Part shown: positions 43,527-51,501 of the stretch, one piece after another
Layout: each line of letters begins with the position of its first letter
How positions within the stretch are numbered: position 1 is the first letter of the stretch
Source of the DNA: CAZXEU01 sp965207385
GTDB lineage: Bacteria > Bacteroidota > Rhodothermia > Rhodothermales > Bin80
Direction: 5' to 3'
Length of the DNA: 64,000 nt
Assembly: GCA_965207385.1 (NCBI GenBank)
Contig: CBDBLZ010000021.1
Coordinates: 1,414,441-1,478,440 of the forward strand
Program-made: the position numbers and the translations under genes
The notes under the pieces: generated by a model
Told to the model about the DNA's origin: nothing
Databases searched by the model: none
Seen by the model: the letters and a program-made list of their open reading frames with translations, nothing else

Positions 43527-44222
43527 ATGAAGTCTTCTGATTCCCGGTCCATGGTGCCGGCACAAGTTCGTGTCAAGGTCTGCTGCATCGCCAGCCTGGG
43601 GGAAGCCCGAACTGCGGTCACCTTCGGGGCCTCTGCACTCGGCCTGGTCTCGGCCATGCCGAGCGGCCCGGGGTGTATAGAGGAGGACCTGATCGCGGAG
43701 ATTGCCAGGGAAGTGCCGCCACCCGTCGCAACCTTCCTGCTGACTGCCCATCAGGAGCCAGCCGCGATCATTGACCAGCATCGCATTTGTCGTACGACTA
43801 CCATCCAGTTTGTGGACAGTCTGGATGCGACAGCCTATCCGGTGCTCCGGCAGCACTTGCCCGGCATTGGTCTCGTCCAGGTGATACACGTCAGGGACAA
43901 GGCGGCAGTGGAGCACGCACTGGCGGTAGCCCCGCACGTGGATGCCTTGCTGCTGGATTCGGGTAATCCCTCTCTCAAAGTAAAGGAGCTCGGAGGTACG
44001 GGGCTGGTTCACGACTGGTCGATCAGCCGGGAGATTTGCCTCAGGTCCCGGCGGCCCGTCTTCTTGGCCGGTGGTCTGCGTCCCGGCAATGTGGCGGAGG
44101 CTGTATCCATCGTGCGGCCATTCGGTGTGGACCTGTGCACGGGCATCCGTACGGACGGGGCCCTCGATGCGTCCAAGCTCAAGCGCTTCATAGATGCCGT
44201 AGTTGGCGGCAGCGCGCGCTGA
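43527..44222 (+). CDS. Phosphoribosylanthranilate isomerase-like protein (TrpF family, divergent)
   Basis: A 231-residue TIM-barrel protein related to TrpF. The catalytic pair of the family is present: Cys19 in VKVCCIAS and Asp144 in DALLLDSG. The phosphate-binding loops GGTGLVHDWS near residue 158, FLAGGLRPGNV near residue 178 and GVDLCTGIRTDG near residue 199 are kept. The N-terminal motif is KVCC rather than KVCG, and the usual YPKSPR substrate loop after the first strands is replaced by SAMPSGPGC. No other trp gene is in the window. It may be a tryptophan enzyme or a paralogue with another sugar-phosphate substrate. The ATG at 43527 is used. Confidence 0.75.
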   Translation: MKSSDSRSMVPAQVRVKVCCIASLGEARTAVTFGASALGLVSAMPSGPGCIEEDLIAEIAREVPPPVATFLLTAHQEPAAIIDQHRICRTTTIQFVDSLDATAYPVLRQHLPGIGLVQVIHVRDKAAVEHALAVAPHVDALLLDSGNPSLKVKELGGTGLVHDWSISREICLRSRRPVFLAGGLRPGNVAEAVSIVRPFGVDLCTGIRTDGALDASKLKRFIDAVVGGSAR

Positions 44223-44424
44223 AATTGCCTGTGGTTCAGTCGGTCCGGCGCAGCGGTCGCCACTTGGTGCGCGCGTCGTTGACACCCAGGTGCGCGGGGA
44301 ACGGTGCTGCGTGAGCCTTGCCGCACAAGCGGCCCGGGTTGTACGAATGCCGCAGTGCCGCCATCGACTGCAACGTCTTTGCGGCTGCGTCGTCTATTAG
44401 TCTTTCCGATCCCCAAACCTCCGG

Positions 44425-44910
44425 ATGAACATGAACCACTTTGCTGCCAAATCCATTTCTTTGCTGGGAGTCATTCTGCTAATCCTGCCCGCGCAGCGGC
44501 TTTCGGCGCAAAGTTCAGAAGACGAAGTTCGCGCAGTAATTGATCAGCTGTTTGACGGCATGCGTGCCGGTGACAGCAGCATGGTGGCAAGCACATTCCG
44601 CGAGGGTGCGCAAATGGGTCGTGCGCTGGAATCCGAATACCGGCTGGGCTCAAATGAGGGGTTCATTCGATCCATTGCTGCACCAAGGGACCGGATTTTT
44701 GACGAGCGGATCTGGGATGTCCGGATACACGTGGACCAGCGACTCGCTTCGGCGTGGATGGAATACGCTTTCTACCTCGGTGACGAGCTGCACCACTGTG
44801 GTGTAAACTCCATGCTGTTCTACAGAACAGACGATGGATGGAAGATCACCAAGCTGGTAGACACCGACCGGGGGCTAGACTGCAACATTCCTGCCGAACT
44901 GCAGAAGTAA
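44425..44910 (+). CDS. Exported NTF2-like protein (DUF4440/lumazine-binding type)
   Basis: A 161-residue secreted protein with a signal peptide (LLGVILLILPAQRLSAQ, cleaved near residue 29). A cone-shaped NTF2-like fold follows: helix DEVRAVIDQLFDGMRAGDS near residue 33, then beta strands with RIHVDQRLASAWMEYAFYLG near residue 102 and FYRTDDGWKITKLVDTDRG near the end. This family is common in Bacteroidota, usually annotated as nuclear transport factor 2 family, with unknown ligand. It lies alone between the TrpF-like gene and convergent purF. Confidence 0.75.
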   Translation: MNMNHFAAKSISLLGVILLILPAQRLSAQSSEDEVRAVIDQLFDGMRAGDSSMVASTFREGAQMGRALESEYRLGSNEGFIRSIAAPRDRIFDERIWDVRIHVDQRLASAWMEYAFYLGDELHHCGVNSMLFYRTDDGWKITKLVDTDRGLDCNIPAELQK

Positions 44911-44941
44911 CCACGTTCAGACCACGTAGGGCCGCCGCCCG

Positions 44942-46438
44942 CTAGTCGAATTCTTCTTTGGTCACGCCAAGATCGACCGGAACGGGATACTTGGCCGTGA
45001 AGCACGCATCACAAAACCCCCGCTCTTCCTTGCTGGATGACCGCACCACCTCATTCATCCCGTCGACGGACAGGTACGCCAACGATTCTACGCCGAGCCA
45101 GGCACCTATGGCATCCGCATCATCGAAATGGCTGGCAAGTAATTCCTCACGACTAGGAAAATCCATCCCGTAAAAGCATGGACTGACCACTTTTGGCGAG
45201 GCCACGCGGAAATGGACTTCGCGTGCGCCGGCATCCCGTATCATCTTGACCAGCAGGCGAGCCGTCGTGCCCCGAACAATTGAGTCGTCCACTACCACCA
45301 CAATGCGATCCTTGAGCAGACCCTCGACCGTATTGAATTTGCATCTGACCTGCATTTCCCGCTTGTCCTGACCGGGAGCAATGAACGTGCGGCCGACATA
45401 GTGATTTCTTATCAGGCCGATTTCATATCTGCAGCGATAGCCAAGCTTGAGACATCCGTTGACATATCCCAGAGCGGCCGTATTGGAAGAGTCGGGCACA
45501 GAAACAACAATGGGCGCCTTGGCCTCCGCCGGTACACGTGGTACGGGGGCATCGTGCGCCAGTTGTTCGCCAAACCGGCGTCTGATCTTGTCTACCATTT
45601 CTCCATAGACCTTCGAATCAGGCCTGGAGAAGTAGATGTACTCAAAAATACACTGTGAAATGCCGTGGCGGTTGGGCAGCTGAATGCTGAGGAAATCCTC
45701 CTCCTCACAGCTTTCGCGGTCGATGACCAGAACCTCTCCGGGGGCAATGTCCCGCACAAAGGTGGCGCCTATCAGGTCAAAGGCGCACGTTTCACTGGCA
45801 ACACAGAACGCCTTGCGGCCGCTTCCGTCAGGATGGTCATAGCGACCCAGTGCGAGCGGCCTGAATCCATTGGCATCCCGCGTTGCGACAAGAAAGTCGT
45901 CCGTCAGGATCAGCAGGGCGAAGCCGCCTTCCACCTGCGTAAGGGCACCCAGTATTTGGTCAATCTGCTTGCGTCGCCGGCTCTGCGCTATCAGGTGCAG
46001 TATTAGCTCGCTATCGGAGGTAGTCTGAAACAAGGTGCCGCGGTCACTGAACGCGCGCCTGAGTTCCCGTACGTTGGATAGATTGCCGTTATGGGCGATC
46101 GCCAGGTTTCCCTGTTTGTATTGCACCCGAAAGGGCTGGATATTCGCTCGACTCTGGGAAGCCCCGCTGGTGGAATAGCGGGTATGGCCAATGGCCGCGT
46201 CGCCCAGCAGCGTGGAATTAAAGATGTTGGGATTGCTGAATACGTCCAGGACTAGTCCGAAGTCCTTGTGCACCGGCATGATTGGGCGTTTGCGGTGCTC
46301 ATCAAAAGTCGACGTGACAATTCCGCAGGACTCCTGTCCTCTGTGCTGGAGCGCGTGTAGCCCGAAATAAGTGAGCCGGGCTGCGTCCGGAACGTTATAA
46401 ATGCCAAATACGCCGCAGTTATCGTTTACAGATCGCAT
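44942..46438 (-). CDS. purF: Amidophosphoribosyltransferase
   Basis: Makes phosphoribosylamine from PRPP and glutamine, the first committed step of purine synthesis. The 498-residue enzyme starts with a short propeptide (MRSVNDN) before CGVFG, so the nucleophilic Cys is exposed after cleavage. The PRPP-binding motif is VVVVDDSIVRGTT near residue 380. Cysteines at QCIFEY, SPCFYGMD and FCDACF match the positions of the [4Fe-4S] ligands known in Bacillus subtilis PurF, so an iron-sulphur form is likely. The start is the only good one. CorC-type gene lies upstream in the same direction. Confidence 0.96.
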   Translation of the reverse strand: MRSVNDNCGVFGIYNVPDAARLTYFGLHALQHRGQESCGIVTSTFDEHRKRPIMPVHKDFGLVLDVFSNPNIFNSTLLGDAAIGHTRYSTSGASQSRANIQPFRVQYKQGNLAIAHNGNLSNVRELRRAFSDRGTLFQTTSDSELILHLIAQSRRRKQIDQILGALTQVEGGFALLILTDDFLVATRDANGFRPLALGRYDHPDGSGRKAFCVASETCAFDLIGATFVRDIAPGEVLVIDRESCEEEDFLSIQLPNRHGISQCIFEYIYFSRPDSKVYGEMVDKIRRRFGEQLAHDAPVPRVPAEAKAPIVVSVPDSSNTAALGYVNGCLKLGYRCRYEIGLIRNHYVGRTFIAPGQDKREMQVRCKFNTVEGLLKDRIVVVVDDSIVRGTTARLLVKMIRDAGAREVHFRVASPKVVSPCFYGMDFPSREELLASHFDDADAIGAWLGVESLAYLSVDGMNEVVRSSSKEERGFCDACFTAKYPVPVDLGVTKEEFD

Positions 46439-46558
46439 ACCAAGAGGCGTATTGCCAACAACCGATTAATATACGAAAGTAATGGGATCGGGTGTGCTGC
46501 GGAGGCTGCCATCCGGCTAGCAGCACCAGGCGAATAAGGCCATTTCAGGCCAGCGGTT

Positions 46559-47851
46559 TCAGTCTGGCCCGGATCGTGGTGCCACGGCGGCTTCTACGAT
46601 GCGGATGCGATTGCTCTCGACAACCTCAACGGTGAGTGAAAGCCTGCCGTACTGCACCGAGTCTCCTTCTCGGGGGATGTCGCCTGCCAGGTGAAAGACC
46701 AGTCCGCCGAGGGTTTCGAAGTCAAAGTCCTCCGTGTCCAGGTCAAGGTTCAGCACTTCGCTCAGATCGTCCAGATTCATGCGGGCATCAATGCGGTAGC
46801 GACCATCCTCCATTCTTTCGTATTCCGGACCTTCGTCCTCGTCGTGCTCATCCCGGAAGTCTCCCACAACCTCCTCCAACACGTCCTCCAGCGCGACGAG
46901 TCCGGCCGTTCCGCCGTACTCATCCACGACAATGGCGATGTGGGTCTTGCGCCGCTGAAAATCCTCCAGCAGATCGTCAAGCTTCTTGCCCATAGGGACA
47001 AACATGGGCGGACGCATCAGGCGAGTCCAGTCCGGCCGGGAGGCGGCCTGACCGGAGGGGAGGTAGGGCAGCAGATCCTTGGCGTGGATGATGCCGAGGA
47101 TATTGTCCAGATGGTCCACATACAGCGGCAATCGGGAGTGGCCGGAGGTTCGAATGAGTTTGAGAGCCTCGGACATGCTCGCCGTAACGGGAAGAGCCAC
47201 GATGTCGAGCCGATTGATCATCACGGCTCGAACTGGTGTGTCGCCGAAGTCGACTATGGACTGGATCCAAGCGTGTTCGTCATCCTCGAGGGAGCCGTGT
47301 GCCCGTCCGATTTCAGCCATCATCTTGACGTCGTCCGGCGACAGCACGTCGGGACGCATGAACCAGCGGGTGAAACCGCGCTGGGTCCGCCTCATCAAGA
47401 GCGCAAAAACAGCTACAACCGGAAAGAGCAGGCGGTAGAGTAGCCGGAGGGGTGTTGCGACAATGCGGCTGTAGGTTTCGGCGTGGCGGGACGCGATCAG
47501 CTTTGGTGTGATTTCGCTGATTACCAGGAGGACAAAAGCGAGCACCACGACCTCGACAACAAACGTTGCTGCAGTACTCCACTGCTGCGCCTCGGCCACG
47601 CCTGCCGTTACCAGGGCAGCGAGAACCGCTGCGGTAACGTTAATGACCGTGTTGAGAATCAGGATGGTAATAAGAAGGTGCTGAGGCCTCGACAGCAGCC
47701 TCAGTACTTCGCGGCTTGCTTTGTCACTCCGCCTTGAAAGCGATTCCCGGGCGGCAGCGTCGAGGGAAAACAGTGCGACCTCCGACCCCGATACCACGGC
47801 CGACGCCAGGAGGAGTGCAACAATGGCAATGATCGAACCTGGTTCGATCAA
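46559..47851 (-). CDS. CNNM/CorC-type hemolysin family protein (DUF21, CBS pair, CorC domain)
   Basis: A 430-residue membrane protein with an N-terminal DUF21 domain (four hydrophobic segments in the first 170 residues). A cytoplasmic CBS pair spans about residues 205-330 (PVRAVMINRLDIVALP, VDEYGGTAGLVALEDVLEE). A C-terminal CorC_HlyC domain lies from about 345 (RYRIDARMNLDDLSEVLNL). Related proteins handle Mg2+ or Co2+ efflux. The start is TTG at 47849-47851, as no ATG or GTG lies upstream in frame; it sits inside a 19-bp palindrome. The NSS transporter gene lies upstream on the same strand, purF downstream. Confidence 0.87.
   Translation of the reverse strand: MIEPGSIIAIVALLLASAVVSGSEVALFSLDAAARESLSRRSDKASREVLRLLSRPQHLLITILILNTVINVTAAVLAALVTAGVAEAQQWSTAATFVVEVVVLAFVLLVISEITPKLIASRHAETYSRIVATPLRLLYRLLFPVVAVFALLMRRTQRGFTRWFMRPDVLSPDDVKMMAEIGRAHGSLEDDEHAWIQSIVDFGDTPVRAVMINRLDIVALPVTASMSEALKLIRTSGHSRLPLYVDHLDNILGIIHAKDLLPYLPSGQAASRPDWTRLMRPPMFVPMGKKLDDLLEDFQRRKTHIAIVVDEYGGTAGLVALEDVLEEVVGDFRDEHDEDEGPEYERMEDGRYRIDARMNLDDLSEVLNLDLDTEDFDFETLGGLVFHLAGDIPREGDSVQYGRLSLTVEVVESNRIRIVEAAVAPRSGPD
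47831..47849. promoter_or_regulatory. 19-bp palindrome over the start codon of the CorC-type gene
   Basis: GATCGAACC (47831-47839), T, then GGTTCGATC (47841-47849) form a perfect 9-bp inverted repeat with a single central base. It covers codons 1-7 of the gene with the TTG start. At RNA level it would fold into a hairpin over the initiation region; at DNA level it could be an operator. Function is inference. Confidence 0.5.
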
Positions 47852-47962
47852 GGATTCAACCGTCTGCAGGACGACGACACGGCCAGGCCTGGTGCATACA
47901 ACGCTCTATCCCATGATACGGTAAGGTCCCCGAAGGGTTTTCTGCCGCGTAGTGTGCAGGGC

Positions 47963-49345
47963 CTAGAAGTAGGTGCCGGTAAAGATGATAAAGAGCAGGG
48001 TGACAAGAACGGCCAGGGGACAGATCACCTTGACCAAGAAACCCAGTACCGGAGCGCCCGGCAGAGGGAATCCTGCGCCGGGGCCTTCTTCCAGCGAAGC
48101 TACGAGCTTGGGTACGCCCCACTTCCAGCCGGCAAACACGCAGATCAGGATTGCCCCGATGCTGAGGGCATAGTTGCCCCAGAGATTATTGTTCAGTGTC
48201 AGGAAGTCCCAGCTTCCGAAAATGCCGCCTTCTCCGAGCCACGATACGGCTCCGGTTGCCAGGGCAGACGGCGCAGCAAGAAAGAAGCAGGCCCCTCCTA
48301 CGAGTATGGCTGCCTTCTTGCGAGGCCAGCCCCTCTCGTCGATAAAGTACGCCACCACAACTTCCAGCAGACTGATGGTGGAGGTCAGGGCCGCGATGGA
48401 AAGAAGCGCGAAGAAAGCCACCGCCACCACCGCGCCGGCGGGCATCGCATTGAATATCGTTGGGAGCACTACAAATACCAACCCGGGGCCGCTGCCGGGT
48501 TCGGCACCGGCAAAAAAGAGCGCCGGGAAGATGATAATGCCGGCCAGAATGGCAATCATGGTATCAAACAGGGCGACCGAGGCGCCTGCCTTCCACAGGT
48601 TCTCCGATTTGGATACGTAGGAGCCATACGTGATCATGGCCCCCATTCCCAGGCTGAGACTGAAGAGGGCCTGTCCGAGCGCGCCCATGACGACGCCAAA
48701 GGTCAGCTCCGAAAAATCCGGCTTGAATAGATACGCCAGGCCTTCTCCGCCGCCTGGCAGCGTAACTGCCCGAACTGCGAGAACAACCAGCAAAACCAGC
48801 AGCACAGGCATCAGGATCTTTGTTACCCGCTCGATTCCACCGGATACGCCTCCCTGGACTACCAGCACTGTAAGGGCCAGGAATGCACCAGCCAGAAGGA
48901 GCGCGAGCCATGGATTGCTGACAAAGGCGCTGAATATGGAGCTGCTCGCTTCGGCGTCGACAGCTGTAGTCAGGCCTCCGGTCAGGGTCATGTACAGGTA
49001 TCCGAGTGTCCAGCCCGCGACGACCGAGTAGAAGGCAAGAATGGCAAAGCCGGCAAGTACACCCAGGCCTCCCACATAAGGCCAGAGAGAGCTGGGAACC
49101 AGCCGCTTGAAGGCACCGACAGGATTGCTCTGTGTATGCCGTCCGATGGATAGCTCCGTCAACATGACAGGAAGCCCGATTACCAGGACGAAGGCCAGGT
49201 AAATGACGACGAATATGCCTCCACCTCCCTCTCCTGCGGAGTACGGGAAGCGCCAGATATTGCCGAGGCCAATAGCCGATCCCGCCGCGGCGAGAATAAA
49301 TCCAACACTACCGCTCCATTGTCCGCGCGAGGATGTAGTAGCCAT
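47963..49345 (-). CDS. Sodium-dependent transporter, neurotransmitter:sodium symporter family
   Basis: A 460-residue LeuT-fold transporter for amino acids or related solutes with Na+. The signature GFILAAAGSAIGLGNIWRFP at about residues 15-34 is the sodium-binding unwound helix, followed by the GGGGIFVVIYL segment. Around 11-12 membrane segments follow. The substrate cannot be read from the sequence. The C-terminal end is a short hydrophobic tail. It lies 111 bp upstream of the CorC-type gene and is divergent from the RRM protein gene. Confidence 0.92.
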   Translation of the reverse strand: MATTSSRGQWSGSVGFILAAAGSAIGLGNIWRFPYSAGEGGGGIFVVIYLAFVLVIGLPVMLTELSIGRHTQSNPVGAFKRLVPSSLWPYVGGLGVLAGFAILAFYSVVAGWTLGYLYMTLTGGLTTAVDAEASSSIFSAFVSNPWLALLLAGAFLALTVLVVQGGVSGGIERVTKILMPVLLVLLVVLAVRAVTLPGGGEGLAYLFKPDFSELTFGVVMGALGQALFSLSLGMGAMITYGSYVSKSENLWKAGASVALFDTMIAILAGIIIFPALFFAGAEPGSGPGLVFVVLPTIFNAMPAGAVVAVAFFALLSIAALTSTISLLEVVVAYFIDERGWPRKKAAILVGGACFFLAAPSALATGAVSWLGEGGIFGSWDFLTLNNNLWGNYALSIGAILICVFAGWKWGVPKLVASLEEGPGAGFPLPGAPVLGFLVKVICPLAVLVTLLFIIFTGTYF

Positions 49346-49546
49346 TAGAGATTTCCGGTTTTTGAATTGCGGGGAGTGGGAATTACACGCTTCGGCGGCT
49401 TAAATGCAAGGAATGCGCGCGCCGCTCTCTCCGCACGAGTTCGTGGCTGGACTGAAGAATCAGTGCTGCGCCGAGTACGGCCACTTATGTCAGGACAGTT
49501 ATGATTATATTAACCGTTGCCCTTCCATTCGCATTGCAGGTAAGTC

Positions 49547-49867
49547 ATGAAGAAACTTTTCGTGGGCGGTCTCTCCTGGGGAGTAACCGAGGACGAGCTT
49601 CGCCGTCATTTTGAACAATTCGGTTCAGTAACGGACGCTCGCGTCATTTACGATCGGGAGACAGGTAGGTCCAGAGGTTTCGGATTTGTTACATACGAAG
49701 ATGCTGATGCTGCCGAGGAGGCCAAGAAACAGTTGGACGGGTCGGTTCACGAAGGTCGGACCATTCGGGTGAATGATGCCGAGGAGCGCAGCCGTCCTCG
49801 CGGCAACCCGTTTAGCCATGGCAGAGGCGGACCCCGGGGCGGGGCCCGCCGCGGCGGTTGGGATTAG
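49547..49867 (+). CDS. RRM RNA-binding protein
   Basis: A 106-residue single-RRM protein. RNP2 is KLFVGGLSW at the start and RNP1 is RSRGFGFVTYED near residue 44, with the C-terminal tail rich in Arg and Gly (RGGPRGGARRGG). Such small RRM proteins are common in cyanobacteria and Bacteroidota and bind RNA, some induced by cold. AGGTAAG 8 bp upstream supports the ATG at 49547. It converges with ssb, whose end is 19 bp away. Confidence 0.93.
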   Translation: MKKLFVGGLSWGVTEDELRRHFEQFGSVTDARVIYDRETGRSRGFGFVTYEDADAAEEAKKQLDGSVHEGRTIRVNDAEERSRPRGNPFSHGRGGPRGGARRGGWD

Positions 49868-49886
49868 ATGAGCGGCAGGCCTGATG

Positions 49887-50408
49887 CTAGAAGGGAAGAT
49901 CATCTATTGGATCCCCTGACCCATCTTCAGTGTCTTCGAAGGAAGCAGGCCGTGAGGAGCCGTACGATGGTGATGCATCGCGGCCAGATCCTCCAGGCCC
50001 CGACGGTTTGGGCGCATTCTGGCGAGGCTGCGCCGCGGCATACTGGCGCGAAGCCCGTTGCGGCGCCGAATCCCCCTGGCTGTCGAGCATCAGCATGGAT
50101 ACTCCTCTGACCTCGGTCTTGTACCGGGTGTTGCCGTCCCGGTCTTCCCACGATCGCGTTTGCAGAGAGCCCTCTACGTATATTTTCGACCCCTTGCGCA
50201 GGTATTGGCCACAGATTTCAGCCAGTCTGCTCCAGAATACGACGCTGTGCCACTCGGTTTTTTCCACCAGTTGGCCTTCGCGGTCCTTGTACACGTCCGT
50301 TGTGGCCAGCCGCAGATTGCAGACAGGCGTTCCGCTGCCTGTATAGCGCAGTTCCGGATCTTGTCCGAGATTGCCGATCAGGATGACCTTGTTGATTCCT
50401 CGTGCCAT
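49887..50408 (-). CDS. ssb: Single-stranded DNA-binding protein
   Basis: Coats single-stranded DNA during replication and repair. The 173-residue protein begins MARGINKVILIGNLGQDPEL, the usual OB-fold start, continues with the OB core to about residue 115, has a flexible Gln/Pro/Ser-rich linker, and ends with the acidic tip DPIDDLPF, where partner proteins bind. ATG 50408 is supported by GAGGAGG just upstream on its strand; the longer frame up to 50564 is not conserved. A 12-bp inverted repeat lies between ssb and divergent mazG. Confidence 0.96.
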   Translation of the reverse strand: MARGINKVILIGNLGQDPELRYTGSGTPVCNLRLATTDVYKDREGQLVEKTEWHSVVFWSRLAEICGQYLRKGSKIYVEGSLQTRSWEDRDGNTRYKTEVRGVSMLMLDSQGDSAPQRASRQYAAAQPRQNAPKPSGPGGSGRDASPSYGSSRPASFEDTEDGSGDPIDDLPF

Positions 50409-50548
50409 GAATTCCTCCTCGTTTGGCGTCCCGGATGCGTACCGGGAGGGTTCGCGGATTGAACTCCGGGACTTGCGATCGCCTCTGCCCGGGTTCTGGT
50501 CTCTCGTGTGCATGGTGATTTGCCAACGATTGCGTGCAACGTACGGAC

Positions 50549-50578
50549 GGGCCTGTGACATCATTGTGTCATAGGCCC
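50549..50578. promoter_or_regulatory. 12-bp inverted repeat between ssb and mazG
   Basis: GGGCCTGTGACA (50549-50560) and TGTCATAGGCCC (50567-50578) are inverted copies with one G/A difference, separated by TCATTG. The element is 65 bp before mazG and 141 bp before ssb. There is no T tract in terminator position on either strand. It fits an operator for a dimeric regulator, but which gene it controls is inference. Confidence 0.5.
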
Positions 50579-50642
50579 AAAAGAAAATCTGCCGCTACCG
50601 GAATCAGATGTTAATTATGTTTAAAATATATGGAATTTCACT

Positions 50643-51431
50643 GTGAGTGACAAGGCTTACGATGCCGCATACGCGAATCCGGATGATCGACCGGATATCT
50701 ACGCAGACTTCGTGGCCGTGGTGCGCCAGCTTCGCAGCGAGTGCCCCTGGGATCGGGAGCAGACCCATGAATCGGTTACGCATCTGCTCATCGAAGAGGC
50801 ATACGAAGCCGTTAGGGCCATCGAATTGGGGGATCTGGAAGAACTCAAGACGGAATTGGGTGATCTGCTGCTTCACGTGGTGTTTCACAGCGTGATGGCG
50901 CAGGAAGCGGGCGGATTCGGGATGAAGGAAGTGATGGAAGCCGAAATCGCGAAGCTGGTCCGCAGGCATCCGCATGTGTTCGGCGCCGTCAAGGCGGAAA
51001 GCGTGGAGGAGGTGCTTGCAAACTGGGAGGACATAAAGCGCAAGGAGGGCGAACGCAAGTCTGTGCTTGCTGGCGTTCCGGACACGTTGCCTGCACTCTT
51101 GGGCGCATATCGCATGCAGGAGAAGGCTGCCGGCATCGGTTTTGACTTCGCTTCAGCGGAAGATGCAATGGAAAAGGTCGCAGAAGAAATCGAAGAGTTT
51201 CGTGACGCGGGGTCGGCAGATGAGTTTGGCGATTTGCTCTTTTCCATTGTGAACTACGCGCGCTTGATGGGCATAAATCCCGAGAATGCCCTTCGTCGTG
51301 CGAACGAGCGATTCAAGCGCCGCTTCCAGCATGTGGAATCCAGGCTGGCCGACCATCCTGATGAGGATCAGGGTTTGGAAGAAATGGATGTCTACTGGGA
51401 GGAAGCCAAACGTCTGGAGCGCCATGCGTGA
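50643..51431 (+). CDS. mazG: Nucleoside triphosphate pyrophosphohydrolase MazG
   Basis: Hydrolyses (d)NTPs to monophosphates, removing aberrant nucleotides and affecting ppGpp levels. The 262 residues have two MazG domains. The first, at about 27-105, has LLIEEAYEAVRAIELGD and ELGDLLLHVVFHS with the metal-binding EExxE and ExxD. The second starts near residue 160 (VAEEIEEFRDAGSADEFGDL). The start is GTG at 50643. It is divergent from ssb with a conspicuous inverted repeat between them. The subtilase gene follows on the same strand after 70 bp. Confidence 0.95.
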   Translation: MSDKAYDAAYANPDDRPDIYADFVAVVRQLRSECPWDREQTHESVTHLLIEEAYEAVRAIELGDLEELKTELGDLLLHVVFHSVMAQEAGGFGMKEVMEAEIAKLVRRHPHVFGAVKAESVEEVLANWEDIKRKEGERKSVLAGVPDTLPALLGAYRMQEKAAGIGFDFASAEDAMEKVAEEIEEFRDAGSADEFGDLLFSIVNYARLMGINPENALRRANERFKRRFQHVESRLADHPDEDQGLEEMDVYWEEAKRLERHA

Positions 51432-51501
51432 TGGATGCAAACGGCGCCAATGCCCGGTGCGAAGACAGGGTTCCGCTCCGGCAATCCAAGTCTGATTGAA
51501 A

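Noticed and set aside
50409..50564. Longer start for ssb
   Set aside because: The SSB family begins at MARGINKV and a GAGGAGG ribosome binding site sits just before that ATG.
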